NCBI RefSeq assembly: GCF_001545155.1
Contig: NZ_CP014226.1
Coordinates: forward strand, 3,909,652-3,973,651
Origin: Halomonas chromatireducens
Lineage (GTDB): Bacteria; Pseudomonadota; Gammaproteobacteria; Pseudomonadales; Halomonadaceae
Length of the DNA: 64,000 nucleotides
Direction of reading: 5' to 3'
The position numbers and the translations under genes are program-made. The notes below the pieces were generated by a model. It did no database searches. It was not told where the DNA came from and saw only the letters and a program-made list of their open reading frames with translations. Shown here one piece after another: positions 52,755 through 63,643 of this stretch (position 1 is its first letter; the number at the start of each line of letters is the position of its first letter).

Positions 52755-52822
52755 AGCGATCTACCTCGTTCTTGACCCTCAGAAGATGTCCAGGGCCCAC
52801 CCACGCGGGTGGGCCGGCGGAA

Positions 52823-54367
52823 TTACCAGCTCTGAGTGGCCTTGAACTTCTCGAGACCCGACTTCAAGCCTTCCTGGATCTCGCTGCTGTAGTCGCCGGT
52901 CTGGTTGATCTTATCGAGCAGCTCGGCATGTTCGGACTTCATGTAGTCGTGCAGGGCACGCTCGAAGTCCAGCACCTTGCTGACATCGACGTCATCCAGG
53001 AAGCCTTCGTTGGCGGCGTACAGCGTCACCCCCATCTCGGCCACGGACAGCGGCGAATACTGCTTCTGCTTCATCAGCTCGGTGACGCGCTGGCCGTGCT
53101 CCAGCTGCTTGCGGGTCGCTTCGTCAAGATCGGAGGCGAACTGCGAGAAGGCCGCCAGCTCACGATACTGAGCCAGTGCCAGACGCACGCCGCCACCCAG
53201 CTTCTTGATGATCTTGGTCTGGGCCGCGCCACCCACCCGCGATACCGACAGGCCGGCGTTGATGGCCGGGCGGACACCCGCGTTGAACAGGTCGGTCTCG
53301 AGGAAGATCTGACCGTCGGTGATCGAGATCACGTTGGTCGGAACGAACGCGGAGACGTCGCCGCCCTGGGTCTCGATGATCGGCAGTGCGGTCAGCGAAC
53401 CGGTCTTGCCCTTCACTTCACCGTTGGTGAACTTCTCGACGTACTCGACGTTGACGCGAGCGGCACGCTCGAGCAGGCGCGAGTGGAGATAGAAGACGTC
53501 ACCCGGGTAGGCTTCACGGCCCGGCGGACGACGCAGCAGCAGGGATACCTGACGGTAGGCCCAGGCCTGCTTGGTCAGATCATCATAGACAATCAGGGCG
53601 TCCTGGCCGCGGTCACGGAAGTACTCGCCCATGGTGCAGCCCGCATAGGGGGCCAGGAACTGCATCGGAGCCGGGTCGGCGGCGCCGGCGGCGACCACGA
53701 TGGTGTGCTCCATGGCGCCGTGCTCTTCGAGCTTGCGCACCACGTTGGCAATGGTCGACTGCTTCTGACCAATGGCGACGTAGATACAGGTGACGCCCTT
53801 GCCCTTCTGGTTGATGATGGCGTCGACGGCGATGGCCGACTTGCCGATCTGGCGGTCGCCGATGATCAGCTCACGCTGACCGCGGCCGATCGGTACCATG
53901 GCGTCAATCGACTTGAGACCGGTCTGGATCGGCTCGTCAACGGACTGACGGGTGATGACGCCCGGGGCGACCTTTTCCACCGCGTCGGTCATCTTGGCGT
54001 CGATATCGCCCTTGCCGTCGATGGGCGTGCCCAGCGGGTCGACCACGCGGCCGATCAGTTCGGGGCCCACCGGCACCTCGAGGATACGACCGGTACAGCT
54101 GGCGGTCATGCCCTCTTCCAGCTGCAGGTAGTCACCCAGTACCACGGCGCCCACGGAGTCACGCTCCAGGTTGAGCACCATGCCGAAGATGTTGCCGGGG
54201 AATTCGATCATTTCACCGAACATCGCATCTTCGAGGCCGTGAATCTTCACGATGCCGTCGGAGACGCTGACGATGGTGCCCTGGTTACGGGCTTCGGATG
54301 CGACATCCAGCTTTTCGATACGCTGCTTGATGATGTCGCTGATCTCGGAAGGATTCAGTTGCTGCAT
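52823..54367 (-). CDS. atpA: ATP synthase alpha subunit
   Basis: The non-catalytic F1 subunit, 514 residues. The P-loop reads GDRQIGKSA (near 169-177), with Ile and Ser where E. coli has Thr at both positions, a conservative change. [35 protein letters not shown] carries Walker B and the conserved arginine region. The N-terminus [21 protein letters not shown] binds delta. It is preceded by atpH with 16 bases between. Confidence 0.97.
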   Translation of the reverse strand: MQQLNPSEISDIIKQRIEKLDVASEARNQGTIVSVSDGIVKIHGLEDAMFGEMIEFPGNIFGMVLNLERDSVGAVVLGDYLQLEEGMTASCTGRILEVPVGPELIGRVVDPLGTPIDGKGDIDAKMTDAVEKVAPGVITRQSVDEPIQTGLKSIDAMVPIGRGQRELIIGDRQIGKSAIAVDAIINQKGKGVTCIYVAIGQKQSTIANVVRKLEEHGAMEHTIVVAAGAADPAPMQFLAPYAGCTMGEYFRDRGQDALIVYDDLTKQAWAYRQVSLLLRRPPGREAYPGDVFYLHSRLLERAARVNVEYVEKFTNGEVKGKTGSLTALPIIETQGGDVSAFVPTNVISITDGQIFLETDLFNAGVRPAINAGLSVSRVGGAAQTKIIKKLGGGVRLALAQYRELAAFSQFASDLDEATRKQLEHGQRVTELMKQKQYSPLSVAEMGVTLYAANEGFLDDVDVSKVLDFERALHDYMKSEHAELLDKINQTGDYSSEIQEGLKSGLEKFKATQSW

Positions 54368-54383
54368 GCCATGTCCCTCAGAC

Positions 54384-54920
54384 TCAGGCGGTAAGGGCTT
54401 CGGAGAGGCGATTCAGTCGACCGCGCACCGACCCGTCGATGACGGTATCGCCGGCGCGCAGGACGACGCCTCCGAGAAGCTTCGGATCCACCTGAGTGGT
54501 AATGGAGATTTCGCGATTCAGCCGCTTCTTGAGCGCGCCGGCGAGCTTGTTCTGCTGCTTGTCGTCGAGCGCATAGGCCGTGACCACAGTAACGTCGATG
54601 CGCTTCTCGTGGTCGGCGCGCAGGCGCTCGAATTGCTCGGCGATGGCACCCAAGGCCGATAGCCGCCCCTTGTCACCCAGGGCTTCGAGGAAGCGACGAC
54701 CAGCATCATCCACGCTGATGTCGGCAACCTCGATCACCATGTCGACCTTGCGGTCGGTGGCAATCTTGGGGCTCGCGATCAATTTCTGAGCATCACGCTC
54801 CGCGACGACCTGGCCCAGCTTGACCAGCATGTCGGACCAGGCTTCAAGCGCCTTGTGGTCCCGCGCATACTCGAACGCGGCCTTGGCGTAGGGTCGTGCG
54901 ACAGTAGACGTTTCCGCCAT
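54384..54920 (-). CDS. atpH: ATP synthase delta subunit
   Basis: The 178-residue peripheral-stalk cap. The N-terminal six-helix domain reads [27 protein letters not shown]. The C-terminal part has [63 protein letters not shown], the conserved OSCP-like end. GGAGGTGACCC precedes the ATG. Confidence 0.96.
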   Translation of the reverse strand: MAETSTVARPYAKAAFEYARDHKALEAWSDMLVKLGQVVAERDAQKLIASPKIATDRKVDMVIEVADISVDDAGRRFLEALGDKGRLSALGAIAEQFERLRADHEKRIDVTVVTAYALDDKQQNKLAGALKKRLNREISITTQVDPKLLGGVVLRAGDTVIDGSVRGRLNRLSEALTA

Positions 54921-54932
54921 GGGTCACCTCCT

Positions 54933-55403
54933 TCACAGTTCGGCAGCAAGCTTGTCTAGCAGCTTGCGGTGTGCCTTCTCGTCGATGGAGGCTTCCAGAA
55001 CACGCTCGGCACCGACGATGGCCAACGAGGCCACCTGGGCGCGAAGCTCTTCCTTGGCGCGATTGATTTCCTGATCGATCTCGGCACGTGCACCGGCCAC
55101 CAGGCGCTCGCCTTCGGCGCGGGCCTGCTCGCGGGCCTCCTCGATCATCTGGCTGGAACGCTTGTTCGCCTGATCGAGAATCTGTGAGGCCTGCTCCTTG
55201 CTCTCGCGCAGGGTCTGAGCTGCCTGCTCCTGAGCAAGCTCAAGGTCGCGAGACGCCCGGCTGGCTGCGTCGAGGCCATCGGCAATCTTCTTCTGGCGCT
55301 CGTGAAGCGCGGAGCTGATCGGCGGCCATACGTACTTGATGCAGAACCAGACAAAGATCGCAAAGGCGATCGTTTGCCCGATAAGCGTCATGTTGATATT
55401 CAC
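54933..55403 (-). CDS. atpF: ATP synthase b subunit
   Basis: A 156-residue stator protein with a single N-terminal membrane helix ([25 protein letters not shown]) followed by a long charged coiled coil (about 30-156). It starts at GTG 55403 with AGAGGT upstream, matching the MNxN start of enterobacterial AtpF; an ATG four codons later lacks a ribosome site. Confidence 0.95.
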   Translation of the reverse strand: MNINMTLIGQTIAFAIFVWFCIKYVWPPISSALHERQKKIADGLDAASRASRDLELAQEQAAQTLRESKEQASQILDQANKRSSQMIEEAREQARAEGERLVAGARAEIDQEINRAKEELRAQVASLAIVGAERVLEASIDEKAHRKLLDKLAAEL

Positions 55404-55476
55404 GGGTATGTACCTCTGACGGGTTCGTGGCGACCGGATAGAAGCGAACCGAGCGCCTCAGCGCTCGGTGCTGTCA

Positions 55477-55704
55477 TTAACCGGCAACGACGAAGATCAG
55501 GTACATCGCGATACCAACACCGATCATCGGCACGGCGTCGAGCAGACCGGCCATGATGAAGGTACGAGTCTGAAGCTGGTCGCCAAGCTCAGGCTGACGC
55601 GCGGTGGACTCGAGCAGTTTGCCGCCCAGCATGGCGAAGCCAATGCCGGTTGCCAGTGCGCTGACGCTGATGATGATGGCGGCGGCAAGGTAGACGATTT
55701 CCAT
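55477..55704 (-). CDS. atpE: ATP synthase c subunit
   Basis: The 75-residue hairpin that forms the proton-driven ring. Helix 1 has [26 protein letters not shown] and helix 2 has the ion-binding Asp56 in [21 protein letters not shown]. The set of residues needed for sodium binding in sodium-type rings is not evident, so a proton ring is inferred despite the halophilic setting. CTAGGAGC is the ribosome site. Confidence 0.96.
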   Translation of the reverse strand: MEIVYLAAAIIISVSALATGIGFAMLGGKLLESTARQPELGDQLQTRTFIMAGLLDAVPMIGVGIAMYLIFVVAG

Positions 55705-55769
55705 GATGTTGCTCCTAGTTTTACGTTGAGGTCAGGTTTCAAGTTACCGCGTTTGCAAAATTGCTTGGC

Positions 55770-56609
<840 letters not shown>

Positions 56610-57014
56610 TCAGGTTTGGTGGGTCGGCCGGTCACGCAAGAGCCAGGGTGTGAGCCAGTGCATGAGTTGAGCCGCCACATATGCGACAAAGAAAAAAGCC
56701 GGGTTTGAGGGGGGCACTGTGACGAAGACGATCACGAACAGTGCTACCGTCAAACCGAACTTGCCCATCGCTGCCTGATACAGATTCATCACGCTGATCC
56801 GCGGCCGGCGGCCATCCCGTACGCGAAGGCCACGCCAGACGAAATAGAACGTGGGCACCAGGCTGACCGCGCCACCGAGCAGGGCAGACAGCACCCCCTC
56901 GTGGCCGTGCCGAAGGCCAGCCAGCAATGCGACCATCAGGGAGGCCAGACCCTGAGCCAGGAACAGGCGTGTGAAATCCGGGCGCCGGCGCCTTGTGGCA
57001 ACGTGTCTGTGCAT
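56610..57014 (-). CDS. atpI: ATP synthase protein I
   Basis: A 134-residue membrane protein that helps assemble the c-ring. The start at 57014 (MHRHVATRRRRPDF) follows AGGAAATG; the frame opens 21 codons earlier within the promoter leader. Four helices are visible: LFLAQGLASLMVALLAGL, ALLGGAVSLVPTFYFVWRGL, KFGLTVALFVIVFVTV and AFFFVAYVAAQLMHWLTPWLL. It is first in the atp operon. Confidence 0.9.
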   Translation of the reverse strand: MHRHVATRRRRPDFTRLFLAQGLASLMVALLAGLRHGHEGVLSALLGGAVSLVPTFYFVWRGLRVRDGRRPRISVMNLYQAAMGKFGLTVALFVIVFVTVPPSNPAFFFVAYVAAQLMHWLTPWLLRDRPTHQT

Positions 57015-57095
57015 CCTGTCGACATTTCCTGCCCCGCCTTGGCAGGGTTCGGGTGCCGGCTGTACCGAGCATGACACTCAGGCAAACAACGGCGG

Positions 57096-57124
57096 ATTAT
57101 AGGGAAGCGCCTCTGGGCCTTCAA
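57096..57124 (-). promoter_or_regulatory. Sigma-70 promoter of the atp operon
   Basis: On the minus strand TTGAAG (-35, bases 57124-57119) is followed after exactly 17 bases by TATAAT (-10, bases 57101-57096). Transcription would start about 75 bases before atpI. Confidence 0.8.
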
Positions 57125-57220
57125 CCGAACAACGCTCATTTGCTGTCGAATGGTGCGACTTTGCGACCAAAGGTGCAAGGATTGTCGACACTCGTACCCC
57201 AGCTAACTACATGACAGCGC

Positions 57221-58135
57221 CTAGCGTATGTGCTCGAGGATACCGTCGAGTTCATCCAGGCTCGAATAGCGAATCGTCACCCGTCCCTTGCCGCCACGGC
57301 CATGCTGAATCTTGACCGGCGCACCGAGTACTTCACCAAGCCGGGTCTCGAGGCGGGCTACGTCGGGGCTGGTTGCGGCCGCCTCTGCCTTCCTCGGCTC
57401 ACCGTTCACCAGGCGCTTGACCAGGGCCTCCGTGTCGCGAACCGTCAGGTCCTTGTTGACCACCTCATGGGCGGCCTTGCGCTGCCTGGCACCGGAGAGT
57501 GCCAGCAGGGCCCGGGCATGCCCCATGTCCAGGTCGCCGCGTTCGAGCAGGGTCTGCACTTCCGGATCCAGCGTCAACAGACGCAGCAGGTTGGCCACCT
57601 GGGCACGGGAACGACCAACGGCATCCGCGACCTGCTGCTGGGTCAGCTCGAACTCCTCGAGCAGCCGCTTGAGCGCCATCGCCTCCTCGACGGGGTTGAG
57701 ATCCTCGCGCTGGATGTTCTCGATCAGGGCCAGAGCCAGGGCCACTTCGTCGGTAACTTCGCGGATTACCGCTGGAATGGTGTCGAGTTCAGCCAGCTGG
57801 GCGGCCCGCCAGCGCCGCTCCCCGGCGATGATCTCGTAGCGCGCCTCGCCGATAGGCCGCACCACGATGGGCTGCATCACCCCCTGGGCACGGATCGAGT
57901 CAGCCAGCTCTTCCAGCGCTTCGGGCTGGATATCCCGGCGTGGCTGGTACTTGCCGCGAGACAGCTGGCCCACCGGCAAGCGCTCGAGCCGATCCTCGGC
58001 TACCACCGTGGGCGGCGGCTCGCCTTCCTTGAGTGCATCGATCTCGACCTCAGGCAGTTCGAGGCTCTCGCGGCGGCGGGCACCGGCACCGATCAGGGCA
58101 TCCAGGCCGCGGCCCAGGGCGCGTTTTCGCGTCAT
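57221..58135 (-). CDS. parB: Chromosome partitioning protein ParB
   Basis: A 304-residue CTPase and centromere-binding protein. The N-terminus RKRALGRGLDALIGAGARRRE is the ParA-activating tail. The CTP-binding ParB/Srx region has QLSRGKYQPRRDIQPEALEELADSIRAQGVMQPIVVRPIGEARYEIIAGERRWRAAQLA (about 57-115). The HTH region has LTQQQVADAVGRSRAQVANLLRLL (about 165-188), followed by a C-terminal dimer domain. GAGGGAAG precedes the ATG. It partners the ParA gene upstream, close to oriC as usual. No clear parS was searched exhaustively. Confidence 0.96.
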   Translation of the reverse strand: MTRKRALGRGLDALIGAGARRRESLELPEVEIDALKEGEPPPTVVAEDRLERLPVGQLSRGKYQPRRDIQPEALEELADSIRAQGVMQPIVVRPIGEARYEIIAGERRWRAAQLAELDTIPAVIREVTDEVALALALIENIQREDLNPVEEAMALKRLLEEFELTQQQVADAVGRSRAQVANLLRLLTLDPEVQTLLERGDLDMGHARALLALSGARQRKAAHEVVNKDLTVRDTEALVKRLVNGEPRKAEAAATSPDVARLETRLGEVLGAPVKIQHGRGGKGRVTIRYSSLDELDGILEHIR

Positions 58136-58189
58136 TTATCTTCCCTCATCATCACAACGAGCAAGTATCGGCAAAGCGACGAACCGACG

Positions 58190-58960
58190 TTACAGCGACA
58201 GCCGACGTATCAACTCCTTGGCCAGTACCCGGTGGGCCTGGCTGCCTCGCGAGAAGCGCGCATACTTGGTCACCGGCAGCCCATGGCTCGGCGCCTCGGC
58301 CACGCGCACGTTACGCGGGATGGTGGTCTTGAGCAGGGCTTCGCCGAAATAGTCCCGCAGCTGCTTGCTGACGTCGCGGGTGAGGCTGTTGCGCGAGTCG
58401 AACATGGTGCGCAGGATACCGTAGATGGCCAGTCCCGGGTTCACCCGATCCTTGATCTGCTCGACGGTATCGAGCAGTGCCGAGAGCCCCTCGAGGGCAT
58501 AGAATTCGCACTGCAGGGGGATCAGCACGCCATCGGCTGCGGTCAGGGCGTTGACCGTCAGCATGTTGAGCGACGGCGGGCAGTCGATCAGCACCACGTC
58601 GTATTCACCGGCGACCGGCTTCAGGGACTCGATCAGACAGCGCTCGCGACCTTCGTGGCGATCGAGCAGCTCCACCTCGGCAGCGGTGAGATCACCGTTG
58701 CCCGGCAGCAGGGCGTAGCCGGCCGCGGGGCAATCCAACATCACCTCCAAAGCGCTCTTGTCGCCCAGCAGCATGTCGAGCACGCTGCCATCCAGGCTGT
58801 GCTTGTCGATACCGCTGCCCATGGTGGCATGACCCTGAGGATCGAGATCGACCAGCAGCACGCGACGGTCCAGCGCCGCCAGGCTGGCGGCCAGGTTGAC
58901 GGCGGTGGTGGTCTTGCCCACGCCGCCCTTCTGGTTGGTCAAGGCGATTATCTGGGTCAC
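58190..58960 (-). CDS. parA: Chromosome partitioning ATPase ParA (Soj)
   Basis: A 256-residue deviant-Walker ATPase. GTG at 58960 (VTQIIALTNQ) is favoured because AAGGATG lies at proper distance; an ATG three codons earlier overlaps that site. Walker A is NQKGGVGKTTTAVNLAASLA, Walker A' VLLVDLDPQGHATMG, and Walker B DVVLIDCPPSLNMLTVNAL. Together with ParB it segregates the origin region. Confidence 0.95.
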   Translation of the reverse strand: MTQIIALTNQKGGVGKTTTAVNLAASLAALDRRVLLVDLDPQGHATMGSGIDKHSLDGSVLDMLLGDKSALEVMLDCPAAGYALLPGNGDLTAAEVELLDRHEGRERCLIESLKPVAGEYDVVLIDCPPSLNMLTVNALTAADGVLIPLQCEFYALEGLSALLDTVEQIKDRVNPGLAIYGILRTMFDSRNSLTRDVSKQLRDYFGEALLKTTIPRNVRVAEAPSHGLPVTKYARFSRGSQAHRVLAKELIRRLSL

Positions 58961-58988
58961 GGGCGACATCCTTGCGTCGATGGCACGC

Positions 58989-59654
58989 TCACCGGCGGCC
59001 AGGGTTGGAATCGGATCGCTCGACGATCAACAGCTGACGAACTCCCGTCGTGAAGGGAACCGTCAGGCCATGACGCTCACGGATCACCACCGCGTCGGGC
59101 AGCCCGGCCAGCTCGTCATCCACGGCGGGACCCTTCATCGCCAGCCAGCGCCCTGTGGGCGAAGGCAGGTGCCGGGTCAGCGACACGAAGTCGCCGAGGC
59201 TGGCAAAAGCCCGGGAGACGACTTGGCCGTAACCTCCTGCGGGTGGCTCGAAGGACTCCACCCTAGCCTGCACCGGCGTGACGTTGCCGAGTCCGAGTTC
59301 CATCACCGCCTGACGTTGAAAACGCACCTTCTTGCCGTTGCTGTCGAGCAGCGTGACCGCAAGCCGGGGCTTGAGGATCGCCAGAACGAGCCCCGGGAGC
59401 CCCGGCCCCGACCCCACGTCGAGCAGTGGTTCGTCGGTGACGAAAGGCAGCACGGCGGCACTGTCGAGCAGGTGCTTGGCCACCAATTCCTCGGGTGAGC
59501 GTATCGCGGTGAGGTTATAGGCGCGATTCCACTTGTGCAACAACCCCACCAGGTCCAGCAGCTGCTTGCGCTGGGCCGACGTTGCGACTACGCCCAAAGC
59601 CTCAAGGCCCTGGTCGAGCTGTGTTTCTACCGCTGTGGTCGAGTCCGTCGTCAT
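58989..59654 (-). CDS. rsmG: 16S rRNA (guanine527-N7)-methyltransferase
   Basis: A 221-residue SAM-dependent methyltransferase acting on 16S rRNA G527. The SAM motif [20 protein letters not shown] and N-terminal [37 protein letters not shown] are the family hallmarks. [31 protein letters not shown] follows. Its start overlaps the mnmG stop by four bases (ATGA), the classic gidA-gidB pair. Confidence 0.96.
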   Translation of the reverse strand: MTTDSTTAVETQLDQGLEALGVVATSAQRKQLLDLVGLLHKWNRAYNLTAIRSPEELVAKHLLDSAAVLPFVTDEPLLDVGSGPGLPGLVLAILKPRLAVTLLDSNGKKVRFQRQAVMELGLGNVTPVQARVESFEPPAGGYGQVVSRAFASLGDFVSLTRHLPSPTGRWLAMKGPAVDDELAGLPDAVVIRERHGLTVPFTTGVRQLLIVERSDSNPGRR

Positions 59655-61546
59655 CCGTTGGCCACTCGGCTGTCGTCAAGCAGTCGACGCTTCTTCAAGT
59701 GAATCAGCAGGATGGAGACCGCCGCCGGGGTGACACCGGCAATACGTGACGCCTGGGCCAGCGTGGCCGGTCGCGCTTCTCCGAGCTTCTGGCGGATCTC
59801 GTGGGAGAGCCCCTCGACTCGGTCATAATCGAGTTGGGCCGGCAGCGGCGTGGCTTCGTGCCGCTTGAGACGATCGATCTCATCCTGCTGGCGGTCGATG
59901 TAGCCCTTGTACTTGGCCTGGATCTGCACCTGTTCGGCGACTGCCTCGTCGCTCACCGGTTCGCCGCCCACCTGGGCAAGATCGCCGTAGCTCAGCTCCG
60001 GACGCTTGAGCAGGTCCATCAAGCTGTACTCCCGAGAAAGCGCCTTGCCGGTCTTCTCCGCGATGGCATCGGCAGCCGCGGTACCGGGCTGCACCCAGGT
60101 TGCCGCAAGACGGGCGCTCTCGCGTTCGATGGCCTCCCGCTTGGTGGCGAAAGCCGCCCAGCGGCCCTCGTCGACCAGGCCTAGCTCGCGGCCGGCCTCG
60201 GTAAGGCGCAGGTCGGCATTGTCCTCGCGCAGCAGCAGGCGATACTCGGCCCGCGAAGTGAACATGCGGTAGGGCTCCTTGGTGCCCATGGTGATCAGGT
60301 CATCCACCAGCACCCCAAGATACGCCTCGTCCCGCCGCGGCCACCAGGCTTCCAGCTCCCTGGCGCGGCGGGCCGCATTGAGCCCGGCGAGCAGGCCCTG
60401 GGCGCCGGCCTCTTCGTAACCGGTGGTGCCGTTGATCTGCCCGGCAAAGAACAGGTTGTGGATAAATTTCGTTTCCAGCGAGTGTTTCAGATCCCGGGGA
60501 TCGAAGAAATCGTACTCGATGGCGTAGCCGGGCCGGGTGACATGGGCGTTTTCCAGTCCGGGGATCGAGCGTACCACCTGCAGCTGCACGTCGAAGGGCA
60601 GCGAGGTGGAGATGCCGTTGGGATAGAGCTCGTTGGTGTCGAGCCCTTCCGGCTCGATGAATATCTGGTGGCTCGCCTTGTCGGCAAAGCGGTGCACCTT
60701 GTCCTCGATCGAGGGGCAGTAGCGCGGACCGACCCCCTCGATGACGCCGGAATACATCGGTGAACGATCCAGGTTGGCCAGGATGATCTCGTGGGTGCGC
60801 TCGTTGGTATGCGCGATATGGCAGCTCACCTGCCGCGGATGCATCTCGCGACTCCCCAGGTAGGACATCACCGGAGTGGGGGTATCACCGGGCTGCTCTT
60901 CGAGCACCGAGAAATCGACGTTCTTGGCATCGAGTCGCGGCGGCGTGCCGGTCTTGAGCCGATCGACCCGGAACGGCAGTGCTCGCAGACGCCTGGCCAG
61001 GTCATTGGAGGGCGGATCCCCGGCACGACCGCCACGACTCTGGTCGAGGCCGATATGGATCACGCCGCCGAGGAAGGTTCCGGTGCAGAGCACCACCGTT
61101 TCGCCGAGGAAACGGATACCGGTCTCGGTCACCACGCCACGCACGGTGTCGCTGTCGACGATCAGGTCACCGGCGGCCTGCTGGAACAGCGTCAGATTGG
61201 GCTGATTTTCCAGCATGCCGCGAATGGCTGCCTTGTAGCGGACCCGGTCGGCCTGGGCTCGTGTCGCCCTCACTGCCGGTCCCTTGCGTGCGTTTAGTAC
61301 ACGGAACTGGATACCGCCCAGGTCAGTTGCCAGGCCCATGGCACCACCCAGGGCATCGATTTCCTTGACCAAATGACTCTTGCCGATCCCGCCGATGGCG
61401 GGATTGCAGGACATCTGTCCCAGGGTCTCGATGTTGTGGGTCAGCAACAGGGTCTGACAGCCCATGCGAGCGGAGGCCAGGGCGGCTTCGGTTCCCGCAT
61501 GGCCGCCGCCGATGACGATGACGTCAAAGCGGTCGGGGTAATCCAA
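59651..61546 (-). CDS. mnmG: tRNA uridine-5-carboxymethylaminomethyl modification enzyme MnmG (GidA)
   Basis: The FAD enzyme that, with MnmE, modifies U34 of certain tRNAs. TTG at 61546 ([15 protein letters not shown]) is preferred because GAGGT lies six bases upstream; an ATG four codons earlier would sit in that site. FAD motif [43 protein letters not shown] and [20 protein letters not shown] are typical. So are the C-terminal tail motifs [10 protein letters not shown] and [38 protein letters not shown]. At 631 residues it is full length. The putative oriC lies directly upstream. Confidence 0.96.
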   Translation of the reverse strand: MDYPDRFDVIVIGGGHAGTEAALASARMGCQTLLLTHNIETLGQMSCNPAIGGIGKSHLVKEIDALGGAMGLATDLGGIQFRVLNARKGPAVRATRAQADRVRYKAAIRGMLENQPNLTLFQQAAGDLIVDSDTVRGVVTETGIRFLGETVVLCTGTFLGGVIHIGLDQSRGGRAGDPPSNDLARRLRALPFRVDRLKTGTPPRLDAKNVDFSVLEEQPGDTPTPVMSYLGSREMHPRQVSCHIAHTNERTHEIILANLDRSPMYSGVIEGVGPRYCPSIEDKVHRFADKASHQIFIEPEGLDTNELYPNGISTSLPFDVQLQVVRSIPGLENAHVTRPGYAIEYDFFDPRDLKHSLETKFIHNLFFAGQINGTTGYEEAGAQGLLAGLNAARRARELEAWWPRRDEAYLGVLVDDLITMGTKEPYRMFTSRAEYRLLLREDNADLRLTEAGRELGLVDEGRWAAFATKREAIERESARLAATWVQPGTAAADAIAEKTGKALSREYSLMDLLKRPELSYGDLAQVGGEPVSDEAVAEQVQIQAKYKGYIDRQQDEIDRLKRHEATPLPAQLDYDRVEGLSHEIRQKLGEARPATLAQASRIAGVTPAAVSILLIHLKKRRLLDDSRVANG

Positions 61547-61609
61547 GGTGCACCTCATTGCGCTTCTGCGCGGATATTGCGTAGGGGATGAAAATCAGCC
61601 TGGCAGTAT

Positions 61610-61940
61610 AAACCTCCTGTGGGTAAGCGTCAGGGGTTTTCCACACCACGTCATCCGGGAGACCTTGATCTTCCAGGTTTCTATAAAATAAATAGAATGA
61701 TTTAAAGGTAGTTCTGTTGATGTTGTTACTACTAGTGTGGACAAAATCTGTGGGTAACTGACTAACCCCTTTATTTTTCAGTACTCTGGATTGTTGACTA
61801 GTGGCGTGGAAAGGGGCGTGCCTCCTGAGGGCTACCGGTGACGAGCCTGTGGATGAAATGCAAAGTTACGCACAGGTGGAATCCTGCACCGCTTGTCCAC
61901 CGCCGGCTACCTGCCTTGTCACCATGGCTGTGAACAAGCT
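61610..61940. other. Putative chromosomal replication origin (oriC)
   Basis: The non-coding region upstream of mnmG has a cluster of DnaA-box-like 9-mers, each one mismatch from TTATNCACA. They lie at 61618-61626 (minus), 61637-61645 (plus), 61736-61744 (minus), 61749-61757 (minus), 61848-61856 (minus), 61866-61874 (plus) and 61929-61937 (minus). A weaker one lies at 61893. An AT-rich stretch at 61678-61706 between the second and third boxes is a candidate unwinding element. The neighbours mnmG-rsmG-parAB-atp are classic origin neighbours in gammaproteobacteria. No dnaA gene is in the window. Confidence 0.75.
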
Positions 61941-62088
61941 GCTTGATGATTAGACAATGCCCCTGCGGCGGGGCTTGCAGAGCGAAAAAGCAGCCTGCGG
62001 GAAAAATTTTTTCCCCAGCCCGCAAAAAGCCCCCTCGATAACCCCACAGGGCCTTTTCAACGCTTTCATCAAGCAAAGCTGTGCTGTT
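61941..62088. other. Region between oriC and the amino acid ABC operon
   Basis: About 150 bases with no gene. A palindrome GGGAAAAATTTTTTCCC at 61999-62016 and a GC stem followed by a T-run on the minus strand (AGGCCC...GGGGGCTTTTT, about 62029-62060) probably end transcription of the amino acid transporter genes before the origin. Confidence 0.5.
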
Positions 62089-62850
62089 TCAGTGCTTGAG
62101 CACCCGCGACAGGAAGCTCTGAGTGCGCTGATTTGCCGGAGAGTCGAACACCTGCTTCGGCGGGCCTTCCTCGACGATTTCGCCTCGATGAATGAAGATC
62201 ACCCGGTCGGCGACCTCCCTGGCGAAGCCCATCTCGTGGGTCACGATAATCATGGTCATGCCCTCGCGGGCCAGCTCGCGCATGGCATCGAGAACCTCGC
62301 CGATCATCTCGGGATCGAGTGCTGAAGTAGGCTCGTCGAACAGCATCAGTCGCGGCTCCATGGCCAGTGCCCGGGCCAGGGCAACGCGCTGCTGCTGTCC
62401 CCCAGACAGCTGGCTGGGGTACTTGGAGGCCTGGTCGCTGATACCGACCCTGTTGAGCAGCCGCTCGGCCGTCTCGGTGGCATCCGCCCGGTTCCAGCCG
62501 CGCACCTTCATGGGTGCCAGGGTCACGTTGTCCAGCACGCTGAGATGCGGGAAGAGATTGAACTGCTGGAAGACCATACCCACCTCGGTACGAATTCGCT
62601 GCAGTGCCTTGCTGCTCTTTCCATCGGGTACCAGTTCATTGCCGTCGACCTCGATGTGGCCCTGCTGGAACTCTTCCAGGCCGTTGATACAGCGGATCAG
62701 TGTAGACTTGCCGGAACCGCTGGCGCCGATGACGACGACGACTTCCCCGGGCTTCACCGCCAGTTCGATGTCCTTCAGCACGTGCAGGTCGCCAAAGTGC
62801 TTGTTGACTCGCTCGATGCGTACGATGGGATCGGATGTGGACGCTGTCAT
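62089..62850 (-). CDS. Polar amino acid ABC transporter ATP-binding subunit
   Basis: A 253-residue ATPase of the GlnQ/HisP group. Walker [21 protein letters not shown] (near 37-56), Q-loop [18 protein letters not shown], signature [17 protein letters not shown] and Walker [21 protein letters not shown] are clear. The ending [25 protein letters not shown] is the family's C-terminal motif. AAGGGAG precedes the ATG. Substrate is not determinable; polar or acidic amino acids are likely. Confidence 0.94.
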   Translation of the reverse strand: MTASTSDPIVRIERVNKHFGDLHVLKDIELAVKPGEVVVVIGASGSGKSTLIRCINGLEEFQQGHIEVDGNELVPDGKSSKALQRIRTEVGMVFQQFNLFPHLSVLDNVTLAPMKVRGWNRADATETAERLLNRVGISDQASKYPSQLSGGQQQRVALARALAMEPRLMLFDEPTSALDPEMIGEVLDAMRELAREGMTMIIVTHEMGFAREVADRVIFIHRGEIVEEGPPKQVFDSPANQRTQSFLSRVLKH

Positions 62851-62871
62851 GCAAAGCTCCCTTGCTTCTCT

Positions 62872-63543
62872 TTATTGACCGACCAGGCCCCTGCGCTCAA
62901 GCATGCGCAGCGCGATGGACAGGCTCCAGGTAATGGCCAGATACATCAGCGCCACCATGAAATAGACCTCCAGGGCGGTAAAGGTCGTGGCAATGTAGAT
63001 CTGGCCCTGGCGCACTAGCTCACCGACGCCGATCACCGAGAACAGTGAAGTATCCTTGATGCTGATGATGCCCTGGTTGCCCAGCGGTGGAATCATGCGT
63101 CGAAATGCCTGGGGCCAGATGATGTAGCGAAACGCCTGGCTGCGAGACAGGCCGAGTGAAAGGCCCGCCTCCCGCTGTCCCCGTTCGATGGATTGCACGC
63201 CCCCGCGCACCACTTCCGAGATGTAGGCACCGGAATTCACCGCAATGGCGGCGATACCGGCGGTAAGGGCATTGATGGGGCCGCCCAGCAGTTGGGGCAG
63301 GCCGTAGAAGATGAACAGCACCTGAACCAGGATGGGGGTCCCACGAAACACCTCGATATAGAGAATGGCGGGCCAGCGCAGCCAGCGTATCGGGCTGATG
63401 CGCAACAGGCCGAAGAAGATGCCGATGAAGAAGCCGATGGCAAGGCCACCGAAGGAGATCAGCAGTGTCCAGGGAATGCCTGGCAGAAGATGGGGGATTG
63501 AGCGGAACGCTGCCGCCCAGTCGAATTGAAAGGTCACTTCCAC
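62872..63543 (-). CDS. Polar amino acid ABC transporter permease
   Basis: A 223-residue HisMQ-type permease with five helices. The start is taken at GTG 63543, eight bases after TGGAG; a GTG three codons earlier (63552) is possible. LLPGIPWTLLISFGGLAIGFFIGIFFGLLR, the FRGTPILVQVLFIFYGLP motif (about 68-85) and the EAA loop EAGLSLGLSRSQAFRYIIWPQAFRRMIPPLGNQGI (about 127-161) are typical. It lies 21 bases upstream of the ATPase gene. Only one permease gene is seen, so it may act as a homodimer. Confidence 0.93.
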   Translation of the reverse strand: MEVTFQFDWAAAFRSIPHLLPGIPWTLLISFGGLAIGFFIGIFFGLLRISPIRWLRWPAILYIEVFRGTPILVQVLFIFYGLPQLLGGPINALTAGIAAIAVNSGAYISEVVRGGVQSIERGQREAGLSLGLSRSQAFRYIIWPQAFRRMIPPLGNQGIISIKDTSLFSVIGVGELVRQGQIYIATTFTALEVYFMVALMYLAITWSLSIALRMLERRGLVGQ

Positions 63544-63585
63544 GGGTGTCACTCCAGAAACTCAGAGGCTGAAACGTAGACGCAG

Positions 63586-63617
63586 GCGGGGCCGGGGGTC
63601 TTGCCACCCGGCCCCGC
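63586..63617 (-). promoter_or_regulatory. Intercistronic hairpin between the binding-protein and permease genes
   Basis: A perfect 11-base inverted repeat (GCGGGGCCGGG / CCCGGCCCCGC) with a 10-base loop lies about 30 bases after the binding-protein stop. It probably stabilises that transcript and lowers downstream expression. Confidence 0.6.
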
Positions 63618-63643
63618 TGAATGGGCCGATCAGCCCTGGGAGA

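Noticed and set aside
52772..54394. A 540-codon plus-strand frame, with similar ones at 50302-52050, 57230-59053 and 16093-17721
   Set aside because: All are antisense to atpA, atpD, parAB and leuC and have no family features.
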